Below are positions 22,843 through 30,920 of a DNA stretch of 34,024 nt, in pieces; positions within the stretch are counted from its first letter, which is position 1; each line of letters starts with the position of its first letter. The notes below the pieces were generated by a model. That model searched no databases. It was not told the DNA's origin and saw only the letters and a program-made list of their open reading frames with translations. Position numbers and translations under genes: made by a program. The stretch covers positions 1 to 34,024 of the forward strand of contig CALMOE010000105.1 in the NCBI GenBank assembly GCA_937871715.1, written 5' to 3'. This DNA is from an uncultured Geobacter sp. GTDB taxonomy: Bacteria > Desulfobacterota > Desulfuromonadia > Geobacterales > DSM-12255.

Positions 22843-24057
22843 ATGCTAACAGCAAGCGAAAACATACCTGCCAGGATCCTGGTTATCGACGACGAGAAGA
22901 GTGTTCGCGACCTCGTCTCAATAATCATCTCCAGCCGCGGTTACCATGTCGCCAGCGCCCAGGATGCCATGGAGGGGATGCAGCTTGCCGAGACGTTCCG
23001 TCCTGAGCTGGTGCTGATGGACTACATGATGCCTGGGGTTGACGGCCTTACCGCCCTCAAGGAGATGCGCTGCAGATACCCGGAGACCTATGTGGTCATG
23101 TTTACCGGCAAGGGGAGCGAGGAGATTGCCGTTGCCCTGATGAAGGCCGGGGCGTCTGATTACATTCTCAAGCCTTTCAACAACCAGAACCTTCTGGAGA
23201 GGATCGAGACAGTCCTGAGAATCAGGGGGGTGGAGCTGAAGAACAGGGAACTCATGGCCGAGAGGGAGTCTCTCCTGGAGGAGATCAGGGCCTGGAACCT
23301 GGAGCTGGAAGAGCGCATCCAGAAGGAGTCGGAAGAGCTGCGCAAGGCCCATGAGGAGGTGGTCCATTCACAGAAGCTGGCTACCCTGGGGTACCTTGCC
23401 GCTGGGATGGCCCACGAGATCCGCAACCCCCTGAACTCCATCTCCCTGTTCGTCCAGCTTCTGCACGAGGGGGTGGATGATCCTGAGAAGCTTGAATACC
23501 TGGAGAAGGTCCTCAAGGAGGTCGACCGGATCGACGCCACACTGCGCAAGCTGCTGGACACTGCCAAGAGGCCGATGTACGAGCTGTCCGAGGTGGACGT
23601 GGAACAGGTCATCCGCTCTGCGCTGGACTCCTTCAAGCCCCAGACCTCGGTGCACAGGATCGTGGTGGAGTTCACCTCGTCCGGCCCCCCTCCGCTCCTC
23701 AAGGCCGATCCTGCCGAGCTGACACAGATCTTCACCAACCTCTTCCTCAATGCCATTCATGAAATGGGCGACGGCGGCAGGCTGGGGGTCGAGCTGTATC
23801 AGGACGACAAGGATCTTACCGTGCTGGTGAGCGATACGGGCAAGGGTATCCCCAGGGAGAACCTGCCCAGCATCTTCGATCCCTTCTTCACCACCAAGAG
23901 CCGCGGCACCGGCATGGGGCTGGCTCTGGTGCTGCGCATCGTCAAGAACTACAAGGGGCGTATCGAGGTGGCCCGAACCGGCGAGAGCGGCACGGTCTTC
24001 CTCGTCAGCCTCCCCATCAGAGCCGAGCAGGAGAACGATGCCCCTTTCGTCGGCTAG
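22843..24057 (+). CDS. Cytoplasmic REC-histidine kinase hybrid
   Basis: 404 residues from ATG 22843. An N-terminal receiver (ILVIDDEKSVRD, phospho-Asp in LVLMDYMMPGVDG, Lys in YILKPFN) is followed by a coiled coil (about 120-175), HisKA with His191 in GMAHEIRNPLNS, and HATPase_c (NLFLNAIHE, DTGKGIP, GTGMGLAL). No membrane segment is seen, so it takes input from another kinase through its receiver. ATG 22786 is in frame, but the terminator at 22806-22833 would then lie inside the gene, so 22843 is preferred. The ribosome site is weak. It is followed by a further receiver gene. Confidence 0.92.
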   Translation: MLTASENIPARILVIDDEKSVRDLVSIIISSRGYHVASAQDAMEGMQLAETFRPELVLMDYMMPGVDGLTALKEMRCRYPETYVVMFTGKGSEEIAVALMKAGASDYILKPFNNQNLLERIETVLRIRGVELKNRELMAERESLLEEIRAWNLELEERIQKESEELRKAHEEVVHSQKLATLGYLAAGMAHEIRNPLNSISLFVQLLHEGVDDPEKLEYLEKVLKEVDRIDATLRKLLDTAKRPMYELSEVDVEQVIRSALDSFKPQTSVHRIVVEFTSSGPPPLLKADPAELTQIFTNLFLNAIHEMGDGGRLGVELYQDDKDLTVLVSDTGKGIPRENLPSIFDPFFTTKSRGTGMGLALVLRIVKNYKGRIEVARTGESGTVFLVSLPIRAEQENDAPFVG

Positions 24058-24084
24058 GGGGTGGGTGAAAAATTGCGTCTGCCG

Positions 24085-24130
24085 TTGAAAGCTGCTCTTT
24101 CAATTTCAGTGCAAATTCGCTAATATTAGC
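24085..24130 (+). promoter_or_regulatory. Palindromes upstream of the second receiver gene
   Basis: TTGAAAG-CTGCT-CTTTCAA (24085-24103) and a perfect 12-base palindrome GCTAATATTAGC (24119-24130) lie in an AT-rich gap of 98 bases. TAATAT inside the second may serve as a -10 box, but no good -35 is seen at the right distance. They may be operator sites. Confidence 0.35.
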
Positions 24131-24155
24131 CCGGATACGTACGGGCGAGGGTTTG

Positions 24156-24563
24156 ATGGGGCATGCAGCTGTAAAAGTTCTCCTGATTGATGATGACGCA
24201 TTCTTTCTCAAGGTGCTATCCGAAGCATTCGCAGGGAGCGGGTTCACCGTTTACACCGCATGCGACGGCAATGCGGGGGTAAAGTCCTTCCTGGAGCACA
24301 GACCGGATGTTGTAGTCTGCGATCTCGTCATGCCGGGGATGGGTGGGGTCAGCACCTGCATGACCATTCGCAAGCTGGCCGGTGATGTTGAGCCGATAAT
24401 TGCCCTCCTTACCTCGATGTTCAAGGGCCCTCCCCGCATGCTCGAAGCTCCCCAGATGGGGGCACGAATCCATATCCCCAAGTCCACCCACCCCCTCAAC
24501 GTTGTAGTTCTTGTCGAGCAGCTCCTTGCCAGGCAGGATGGCGGTGCTACTAGTGTACTCTGA
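24156..24563 (+). CDS. Stand-alone response regulator receiver (divergent)
   Basis: 135 residues, one receiver domain. Acidic residues are in LLIDDDAFF, the phospho-site is Asp56 in VVCDLVMPGMGG, a Thr is at 86 and Lys109 is in IHIPKSTHP. Helix 4/strand 5 is less conserved (PPRMLEAPQMG). There is no output domain, so it probably acts by protein contact. ATG 24156 follows GCGAGGG; TTG 24153 is an alternative. The 3' end overlaps the FAD oxidoreductase start by 26 bases in another frame. Confidence 0.85.
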   Translation: MGHAAVKVLLIDDDAFFLKVLSEAFAGSGFTVYTACDGNAGVKSFLEHRPDVVVCDLVMPGMGGVSTCMTIRKLAGDVEPIIALLTSMFKGPPRMLEAPQMGARIHIPKSTHPLNVVVLVEQLLARQDGGATSVL

Positions 24564-26157
24564 AAAACGCTCCTTTCTCCTGCGTAATCTGCTCCTCTCC
24601 CTTGACGAAGACGAGACTCTTTTGCCGCGCCGCATTGCCGAGCGTTTTTCACTCTCCCCTGCGGACGTCACTTCGCTTCGGATAGTGCGCAAGGGGATCG
24701 ACGCCCGCAAGAAGAGCCAGATAAGGCATGTCTACACGGTCAGCTTCGATGTCGCCGACCCGGAGGGGTTCTGGCGCAGATTCGGCGGGGAGCGGGACCT
24801 GGAGCTGCTGCAGGCTGCTCTCCCCACGATCTTCACACCCGTTGAGTCAAGGGGGAGGATAATCATCGTCGGCAGCGGTCCGGCAGGGCTTTTCGCTGCC
24901 ATCCGTCTATCCGAATACGGTCTGAGGCCCATTCTCATCGAGCGCGGTAGAATGGTGGACGACAGGGTCAGGGATGTGAGTCGCTTCTGGCAAAGCGGGG
25001 AGCTGGACGAGGAGAGCAACATCCAGTTCGGCGAGGGTGGGGCGGGGACCTTCTCCGACGGCAAGCTGACAACCAGGGTTCGTGACCCCAACGCAGGCTA
25101 TGTCCTCTCCAGACTGGTCGAGTTCGGCGCGCCGGAGGAGATCGCCTGGTCGTCCAAGCCCCATGTGGGGAGCGACAGGCTGCGGGAGGTGGTTGCCAAC
25201 ATCCGCCGTTTCCTCCTCTCCCGTGGTGTAGAGGTGCGATTCGGCGCCAGGCTCTCTGATCTGCGCACTGCTTCAGGACGGTTGACTGCAGTCGTGGTCA
25301 ACGACAGTGATGAGCTACCCTGTGACCGCCTGGTGCTTGCCCCGGGGCACAGCGCCAGGGATACCTACGCCATGCTCCACGAGCGGGGGGTTCCCCTCGA
25401 GGCCAAGCCGTTCGCCGTTGGCTTCAGGGTGGAGCACCCACAGGAGCTGATCAACCGGATTCAGTATGGCATCCCCTCCCATCCCCGGCTTCCGCCGGCG
25501 GATTACGCCCTGACCTATAACGACGGGGCAAGCGGCAGGTCTGCCTACTCCTTCTGCATGTGCCCTGGCGGGGTGGTAGTTGCCAGCTCTTCGGAGAGCT
25601 GCGGAGTGGTCACCAACGGCATGAGCAATCTCGCTCGCAATACCCTCTGGGCAAACAGTGCCCTGGTTGCCACTGTGAGGCTGGAGGATTTCCCCGGCGA
25701 CTCCCCCCTTGCCGGGGTGCATTTCCAGCGCCGTCTGGAGCAGCGCGCTTTCACCCTCGGAGGCGGGGACTACCGCGCCCCGGCCCAGAGCCTGATCTCT
25801 TTCCTCGGCAGGGGGAGGGGGGGGGAGATAAGGTCAACCTACTCCCCTGGCGTGCGCGAGGCCGACCTCGCCGAGCTTTTTCCCGCCCCTTTAGTCACGA
25901 CCCTGAGGGAAGGGATCGCCTCCTTCGAGGGGAAGATGCGCGGCTTCATCACCGCCGAGGCGACCCTTGTGGGTGTGGAGAGCCGCACCTCCTCCCCCCT
26001 GCGCATCCCCAGGGGGGAGGATCTGCAGTCTGTCGGAGTCAGCGGACTGTACCCCTGTGGCGAGGGGGGAGGCCATGCCGGGGGGATTATGAGCGCCGCC
26101 CTGGACGGTATAAGGGTGGCGGACGCCGTGGCAGCCCAGGAGCGGAACGGTGTCTGA
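24538..26157 (+). CDS. FAD-dependent oxidoreductase (COG2509-like)
   Basis: 539 residues. An N-terminal domain of about 100 residues (KGIDARKKSQIRHVYTVSFD) comes before a Rossmann FAD site IIIVGSGPAGLFAA at about 108-121. NIQFGEGGAGTFSDGKLTTR, VLAPGHSARDTY, the FCMCPGGVVV segment and a C-terminal YPCGEGGGHAGGI complete the pattern of the uncharacterised FAD-dependent dehydrogenase group. The redox partner and substrate are unknown. ATG 24538 lies after AGGCAGG, inside the previous gene; GTG 24544 is possible. The amber-interrupted glycosyltransferase gene starts 4 bases after its stop. Confidence 0.9.
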   Translation: MAVLLVYSEKRSFLLRNLLLSLDEDETLLPRRIAERFSLSPADVTSLRIVRKGIDARKKSQIRHVYTVSFDVADPEGFWRRFGGERDLELLQAALPTIFTPVESRGRIIIVGSGPAGLFAAIRLSEYGLRPILIERGRMVDDRVRDVSRFWQSGELDEESNIQFGEGGAGTFSDGKLTTRVRDPNAGYVLSRLVEFGAPEEIAWSSKPHVGSDRLREVVANIRRFLLSRGVEVRFGARLSDLRTASGRLTAVVVNDSDELPCDRLVLAPGHSARDTYAMLHERGVPLEAKPFAVGFRVEHPQELINRIQYGIPSHPRLPPADYALTYNDGASGRSAYSFCMCPGGVVVASSSESCGVVTNGMSNLARNTLWANSALVATVRLEDFPGDSPLAGVHFQRRLEQRAFTLGGGDYRAPAQSLISFLGRGRGGEIRSTYSPGVREADLAELFPAPLVTTLREGIASFEGKMRGFITAEATLVGVESRTSSPLRIPRGEDLQSVGVSGLYPCGEGGGHAGGIMSAALDGIRVADAVAAQERNGV

Positions 26158-26161
26158 GGCC

Positions 26162-26848
26162 ATGAAGCTATCTGTCGTCATCCCGGTTTACAACGAGCGG
26201 GATACCATACTTTAGTTGATTGCCGCCGTACAGGGGGTTGAACTGGAGAAGGAGATCGTTGTCGTGGATGACGGCTCCAGTGACGGTACCCGTGAGATCC
26301 TGGCAAACCTTGACGCAAAAGGGGTCAGGGTCCTGTTCCACGAAAGGAATAACGGCAAGGGGGCCGCACTGCGCACCGGTTTCAATGCGGTGGATGGGGA
26401 TCTGATCATCATCCAGGATGCCGATCTGGAGTATGATCCCCAGGATTACCATCGTCTTCTGCGGCCGATCATGGAGGGGAAGGCTGACGTGGTCTACGGC
26501 TCCAGGTTTGTCGGCGGAGAGCAGCACAGGGTGCTCTTCTTCTGGCACATGGTGGGAAACAAGCTGCTGACTCTCCTCTCCAACATGTTGACCGGTCTCA
26601 ACCTGACGGACATGGAGAGCTGCTACAAGGTGTTTCGCCGCGAGGTCTTGCAGCGGATAAACATTGAGGAGAATCGCTTCGGTTTCGAGCCTGAGATTAC
26701 CGCCAAGGTTGCCAGGCTGGGGGTGAGGATTTACGAGGTGGGGATATCCTATGCCGGACGTACCTACCATGAAGGTAAAAAAATAGGCTGGAAGGATGGT
26801 GTCTCCGCGCTACGCTGCATACTAAGATACTCTCTACTGCGGAGATAG
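26162..26848 (+). pseudogene. Group 2 glycosyltransferase with in-frame TAG at codon 18
   Basis: From ATG 26162 the frame reads MKLSVVIPVYNERDTIL, then TAG at 26213-26215, then [25 protein letters not shown] to the stop at 26848, with no shift. [26 protein letters not shown] and the later [11 protein letters not shown] match dolichyl-phosphate-mannose-synthase-like GT2 enzymes, which move a sugar from a nucleotide sugar to a lipid carrier. Relatives usually have Glu here, so GAG to TAG is the simplest change. The downstream frame can start only at TTG 26216 and would lose the first substrate strand. It may be a true null allele, a sequencing error, or rarely read through. It sits between the FAD oxidoreductase and YhaM-like genes. 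Confidence 0.85.
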
Positions 26849-26872
26849 CTGAACAGGATGGAAAAGGAACCC

Positions 26873-28006
26873 ATGAGAAAACTGTACGTCAAGGATATAA
26901 AGGATCGGGATCATGTGAGCGAGGTCTTCCTCGTCAAGGAGAAGATCACCGCCATGGCCAAGAACGGCAAGCCCTATCTCACCATCAGGCTGATGGACAA
27001 GAGCGGCGAGGTGGATGCCAAGGTGTGGGACAATGCCGACGAGGTCTCCGCCATGTTCGAGCGCAACGATTTTCTGGCAATCACGGCCAAGGCCTCGGTA
27101 TACCTGGGGAAGATGCAGCTGGTGGTCTCATCGCTGAAGCGGATGCCCGAGGAGGAGGTGAACCTGGCCGAGTTCCTCCCCCAGACCGACAGGGAGATCG
27201 GGGAGATGGAGGAGAGGCTCGGCTCCCTGGTCGCCACCCTGGAGAACCGCTGGCTGAGGCAGCTCCTGGAGAGCTTCTTCTCGGATTCCGGCTTCATGGC
27301 CAAGTACCGCATGGCTCCGGCCGCCAAGGGGATGCACCATGTCTATCTCGGCGGCCTGCTGGAGCACTCCCTGGCGGTTGCCGCCCTGGTGGATGCCATG
27401 ATGCCGCTCTACGAAGGGCTCGACCGGGACCTTCTCATAGCCGGAGCCCTGCTCCACGACGTGGGGAAGGTAAGGGAGATGAGCTACTGCCGCAGTTTCG
27501 ACTATACCGACGAGGGTAAGCTCATCGGCCATATCACCATCGGGGTGGAGATGATCCACGAGCGGATAGCCGCCATCCCCGGCTTCCCGCAGGAAGTCGG
27601 CATGCTCCTCAAGCACATGATCCTCTCCCACCACGGCCAGTACGAGTATGGCTCCCCCAAAAGGCCCAAGACCGTGGAGGCCACCATCCTCAGCTACCTT
27701 GACGACCTGGACTCCAAGATCAACGGCATCCGTACCCATGTGCGCAAGGACGGGGAGCTCCAGGGGAGCTGGACCTCCTACCACCGCCTCTACGATCGTT
27801 ACTACTACGTTAACGGCGGGGAGGTTCGCTGCCCGGCTGCCCCCCTGCGGGACCCCGGGGAGGATGCGGAGGCGATGGCCGCCCCTGCCGGCGAGCAGAA
27901 GAGCGAGCCGAAGTCCGGGTCTGCTCCCCAGGAGGCTCAGCGGGAGCAGCAGAGGAAGAGTTTTCACAACAACCCCTTCGAAAAGCTGAAGGGGAGCCTG
28001 CAGTAG
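26873..28006 (+). CDS. YhaM-like HD-domain 3'-5' exoribonuclease
   Basis: 377 residues. An N-terminal OB-fold nucleic acid binding domain (residues about 10-85, PYLTIRLMDKSGEVDAKVW) is followed by an HD domain at about 150-290: LLEHSLAVAAL, ALLHDVGK, and HMILSHHG. This is the order of YhaM of Firmicutes, a 3'-5' exonuclease on RNA and DNA. The C-terminal 60 residues are low complexity (Glu, Ala, Pro, Gln) and end in KSFHNNPFEKLKG. ATG 26858 is also in frame; ATG 26873 follows AAAAGGAA and is preferred. The MBL gene follows closely. Confidence 0.9.
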   Translation: MRKLYVKDIKDRDHVSEVFLVKEKITAMAKNGKPYLTIRLMDKSGEVDAKVWDNADEVSAMFERNDFLAITAKASVYLGKMQLVVSSLKRMPEEEVNLAEFLPQTDREIGEMEERLGSLVATLENRWLRQLLESFFSDSGFMAKYRMAPAAKGMHHVYLGGLLEHSLAVAALVDAMMPLYEGLDRDLLIAGALLHDVGKVREMSYCRSFDYTDEGKLIGHITIGVEMIHERIAAIPGFPQEVGMLLKHMILSHHGQYEYGSPKRPKTVEATILSYLDDLDSKINGIRTHVRKDGELQGSWTSYHRLYDRYYYVNGGEVRCPAAPLRDPGEDAEAMAAPAGEQKSEPKSGSAPQEAQREQQRKSFHNNPFEKLKGSLQ

Positions 28007-28124
28007 CCTGTCCGGGTAGATGGCGAACGGGCCCATATTGAAAAAAAGTGGGTTGCTGCTTGTTGCCTTGGCGCTGATGGCGCTAACGGCTGGATGCAGC
28101 AGAGCCGCGACGAAGAGGAGCACT

Positions 28125-28754
28125 ATGATTTTCGAGACGATAGTTGTGGGGCAGCTGGGGGTGAACTGTTTCATCCTTGCCGATCCGGAGGCGAAGGATG
28201 GGGTTGTGGTCGATCCGGGGGACGAGAGCGGTGCAATCCTGGAGCTGGTCAGGGCAAAGGGGATCAAGGTCAAGTACATTCTCAATACCCATGGCCACTT
28301 CGATCACATTGGCGGCAACCGCAAGCTGGTGGAGGCGACCGGCGCCACCCTGATGATTCACCGCGGGGACGAGCCGTTCCTCTCAAGGGCATCCCTGTCG
28401 GCGCGAAACTACGGCCTGAAGGCCGACGACTCGCCTTCGCCCGCCGCCTACCTGGAAGATGGCCAGAGCATCACCTTCGGCAGCATCGAGCTGAAGGTGA
28501 TCCATACCCCGGGGCATACCCCTGGCGGGGTTTGCCTCCATATCCCCTCCCAGGGGGTGCTGATCAGCGGCGATACCCTCTTCGCCGAATCCATAGGCCG
28601 TACCGACCTCCCCGGCGGTTCCACGCAGCAGCTGGTGACCTCCATCCGCACGAGGCTGCTGGTTCTCCCCGATGAGACCAGGGTCTACCCGGGACACGGA
28701 CCGGCGACGACCATTGCCCACGAGAAGCGCTACAACCCCTATCTGGGGCATTGA
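28125..28754 (+). CDS. Metallo-beta-lactamase fold hydrolase (glyoxalase II-like)
   Basis: 209 residues from ATG 28125. The zinc motif THGHFDH is present, then HTPGHTPGG, SGDTLF and YPGHGP, giving a complete two-metal site of the glyoxalase II type. ATG 28125 has a strong site, AAGAGGAG with 5 bases spacing, and MIFETIVVGQLGVNC is the normal family start. The frame is, however, open from ATG 28020, and those extra 35 residues form a plausible lipoprotein signal (LKKSGLLLVALALMALTAGC). The protein may therefore be cytoplasmic, or partly lipid-anchored. Substrate unknown; thioester or glutathione-like thiol conjugates are possible. coaBC follows 17 bases later. Confidence 0.88.
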   Translation: MIFETIVVGQLGVNCFILADPEAKDGVVVDPGDESGAILELVRAKGIKVKYILNTHGHFDHIGGNRKLVEATGATLMIHRGDEPFLSRASLSARNYGLKADDSPSPAAYLEDGQSITFGSIELKVIHTPGHTPGGVCLHIPSQGVLISGDTLFAESIGRTDLPGGSTQQLVTSIRTRLLVLPDETRVYPGHGPATTIAHEKRYNPYLGH

Positions 28755-28771
28755 CTTGAAGGGGGGGAGCC

Positions 28772-29974
28772 ATGCTGCAGGGTAAGAATGTCGTTCTCGG
28801 CGTCTGCGGGGGCATAGCCGCCTACAAGGGGGTGGAGCTCCTCCGTCTACTGGTCAAGGCCGGCGCCAATGTTCACGTGATCATGACCAGAGGGGGGACG
28901 GAGTTCGTCACCCCCCTCACCTTCCAGACCCTCTCCGGCAACCCGGTGCATACCGAGCTCTTCAATCTCATTACCGAGCAGGAGATCGGCCACATCTCCC
29001 TGGCGGACCGGGCCGATCTGTTCATCATCGCACCGGCGACCGCCAATGTCATTGCCAAGATCGCCGCAGGCCTTGCCGACGACCTCCTCACCACCACGGT
29101 CATGGCCACCAAGGCACCGGTGCTCCTTGCGCCGGCAATGAACGTCAACATGTACCGCAACCCAATCTACAAGGAGAACGAGGCGAAGCTTCGCCGCCAC
29201 GGCTATCTGTTCGCCGATCCGGTCAGCGGCTATCTTGCCTGTGGCTGGCAGGGTGAGGGGAAGATGCAGGAGCCGGAGATGATCCTGGAGGCAGCTTTTG
29301 CCGCCCTGAGCCAGAAGGACCTTTCCGGGGCGACAGTCATGGTGACCGCCGGCCCGACCCGGGAGGAGGTGGACCCGGTGCGCTACATAAGCAACCACTC
29401 CTCCGGCAAGATGGGGTATGCCATTGCCAGGGCCGCCCGGCGCCGGGGTGCCAGGGTTGTGCTGGTGAGCGGCCCGACTTCTCTCACGCCGCCAGCGGGG
29501 GTGGAGTTCGTGCCGGTGGAGAGCGCCATGCAGATGCGTGAAAACGTGCTGCAGCGGGCCAGCGGCTGCGAGGTGATCGTCAAGGCTGCGGCCGTGGCCG
29601 ACTACCGCCCGCGGGAGCGGGCCGGCAACAAGCTGAAGAAGCAGGGGGAGGGGATGACCATCGAACTGGTGAAGAATCCCGACATCCTGCGGGAGCTGGG
29701 GGAGGCCAAGCGCCCCGGCCAGCTGCTGGTGGGGTTCGCAGCCGAGACCTTCGACCTGGAGGCGAATGCCGCCATCAAGCTTGAGGGGAAGAACCTGGAC
29801 ATGATCGTTGCCAACGACGTCTCGGCCCCCGGCGCAGGTTTCGGAGTTGACACCAACATCGTCAGGCTTCTCTTCAGGGACGGGGCCAGGGAGGAGCTCC
29901 CCCTCCTCACCAAGGACGAGGTGGCAGATCTGATCCTCGACAGGATCGTGGCGCTGCGCGAAGGCTCACTCTGA
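28772..29974 (+). CDS. coaBC: Bifunctional phosphopantothenoylcysteine decarboxylase / phosphopantothenate-cysteine ligase
   Basis: 400 residues. The CoaC half (about 1-180) is a flavoprotein: GVCGGIAAYKGVELLR, the active His in GHISLADRADL, APATANVIAK, PAMNVNMY, and GYLACGWQGEGKM. The CoaB half (about 185-400) has VTAGPTREEVDPVRYISNHSSGKMG, VKAAAVADYRP and the KLKK segment. The enzyme adds Cys to phosphopantothenate using CTP, then decarboxylates it, in coenzyme A synthesis. The ATG follows GGGGGGAGCC. Its 3' end overlaps the convergent phospholipase C-like gene by 9 bases, with no terminator between them. Confidence 0.97.
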   Translation: MLQGKNVVLGVCGGIAAYKGVELLRLLVKAGANVHVIMTRGGTEFVTPLTFQTLSGNPVHTELFNLITEQEIGHISLADRADLFIIAPATANVIAKIAAGLADDLLTTTVMATKAPVLLAPAMNVNMYRNPIYKENEAKLRRHGYLFADPVSGYLACGWQGEGKMQEPEMILEAAFAALSQKDLSGATVMVTAGPTREEVDPVRYISNHSSGKMGYAIARAARRRGARVVLVSGPTSLTPPAGVEFVPVESAMQMRENVLQRASGCEVIVKAAAVADYRPRERAGNKLKKQGEGMTIELVKNPDILRELGEAKRPGQLLVGFAAETFDLEANAAIKLEGKNLDMIVANDVSAPGAGFGVDTNIVRLLFRDGAREELPLLTKDEVADLILDRIVALREGSL

Positions 29975-30871
29975 AAGGATCTGCTTGATCTGTTCTGGCT
30001 GCCGGATTGCTCCCCGCAGCTTAATCCTCAGGGTCTCCAGCTCCCCCTGGGCATCCGCCTTGCCGAGCTTGCCGCTCTGATAGAGGATGCGTAGGTTCCT
30101 GCGCACCGTCTCGGCCGCCTGCAGGGCCCTTTCGCCGGTGGGGTCGGCCTTGAGCCATGGGGAGCCGTGGCAGTCATGCAGGATTGAGAAGACCGCCTCG
30201 CCGGACATATCCACCAGCTCCTGCTGCTCCTCCTCTTCCAGTTGGAAACGGGAGACCTCGTGCATGGTCTGGATCAGCTGCTGCCACTTCTCCAACCTGC
30301 CAACCAGGAGGATGGAGTTGAAGATCTTCTTGTTGGTGCCGAAGGAGAATAGGGTGTTGGCTATCACCCGCCTCAGCAGGGTGTCGTTCTCCTCGAAATG
30401 GTCCATGGCCACCCTGCGCCCCAGTTCCCACATGGCCGGATCGACGAAACTGTCGAAACGGACCTCCCAGTAGGCATGCTTGAGGATCAGGGTGGGGAAG
30501 CTGCGCATGATGTTGAGTGGTACGTAATATCCGTGGGAGACGGTGTCGGCGGCAAGGTGGGAGAGGTAGCCCCAGGCGCATGCCTTTCTGGCATCGCTGT
30601 CAGCCTCCTGGAGGAGCTTCAGGCCGATCTGCCAGCGGTGGCAGTGGAGCAGGTAATGGGTATACTTCTTCCCCAGGGTGATGTCGGCGGCGATGCAGCC
30701 GTAGAGGAAGTCGTTGGGGTGGGAGCCGATGACCGCGGCAACGGCTGCCGGCAGTTGCTGCAGGCTGCCGAGCACGGTCGTCCCCAGCTGCAGGTGGAAC
30801 CCGGGGCCCCAGGCGAAGGCCTGCCCCGGGATGAGCATGATTGCCAGCACGGTAAAAAAAGCGGTTAGCAT
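29966..30871 (-). CDS. Exported zinc-dependent phospholipase C-like protein
   Basis: 301 residues. A signal peptide ends in AFA, and cleavage would leave Trp as residue 1 of the mature protein (WGPGFH). In Bacillus and clostridial phospholipase C the mature N-terminal Trp itself binds zinc, and the following His (WGPGFH) and later His/Asp residues complete the site; here HPNDFLYG, DITLGKKYTHY, GYLSHLAADTVSHG and NDTLL-region acidic residues are present. Substrate is unknown; in this bacterial group these are uncharacterised secreted proteins. No strong ribosome site precedes ATG 30871. The gene is divergent from the UDG gene and overlaps coaBC at its 3' end. Confidence 0.85.
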   Translation of the reverse strand: MLTAFFTVLAIMLIPGQAFAWGPGFHLQLGTTVLGSLQQLPAAVAAVIGSHPNDFLYGCIAADITLGKKYTHYLLHCHRWQIGLKLLQEADSDARKACAWGYLSHLAADTVSHGYYVPLNIMRSFPTLILKHAYWEVRFDSFVDPAMWELGRRVAMDHFEENDTLLRRVIANTLFSFGTNKKIFNSILLVGRLEKWQQLIQTMHEVSRFQLEEEEQQELVDMSGEAVFSILHDCHGSPWLKADPTGERALQAAETVRRNLRILYQSGKLGKADAQGELETLRIKLRGAIRQPEQIKQILSE

Positions 30872-30920
30872 GGAGTCTATCTTATGGCCGCGATTCCGAA
30901 ATGTAAAGGGGGTAGGGGCG

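Noticed and set aside
26213-26215. TAG read as pyrrolysine
   Set aside because: No Pyl machinery is visible and GT2 relatives have an ordinary residue here; a nonsense change or sequence error is simpler.
27128-28285. Minus-strand frame of 385 codons opposite the YhaM-like and MBL genes
   Set aside because: Antisense shadow; both overlapped genes have intact catalytic motifs.
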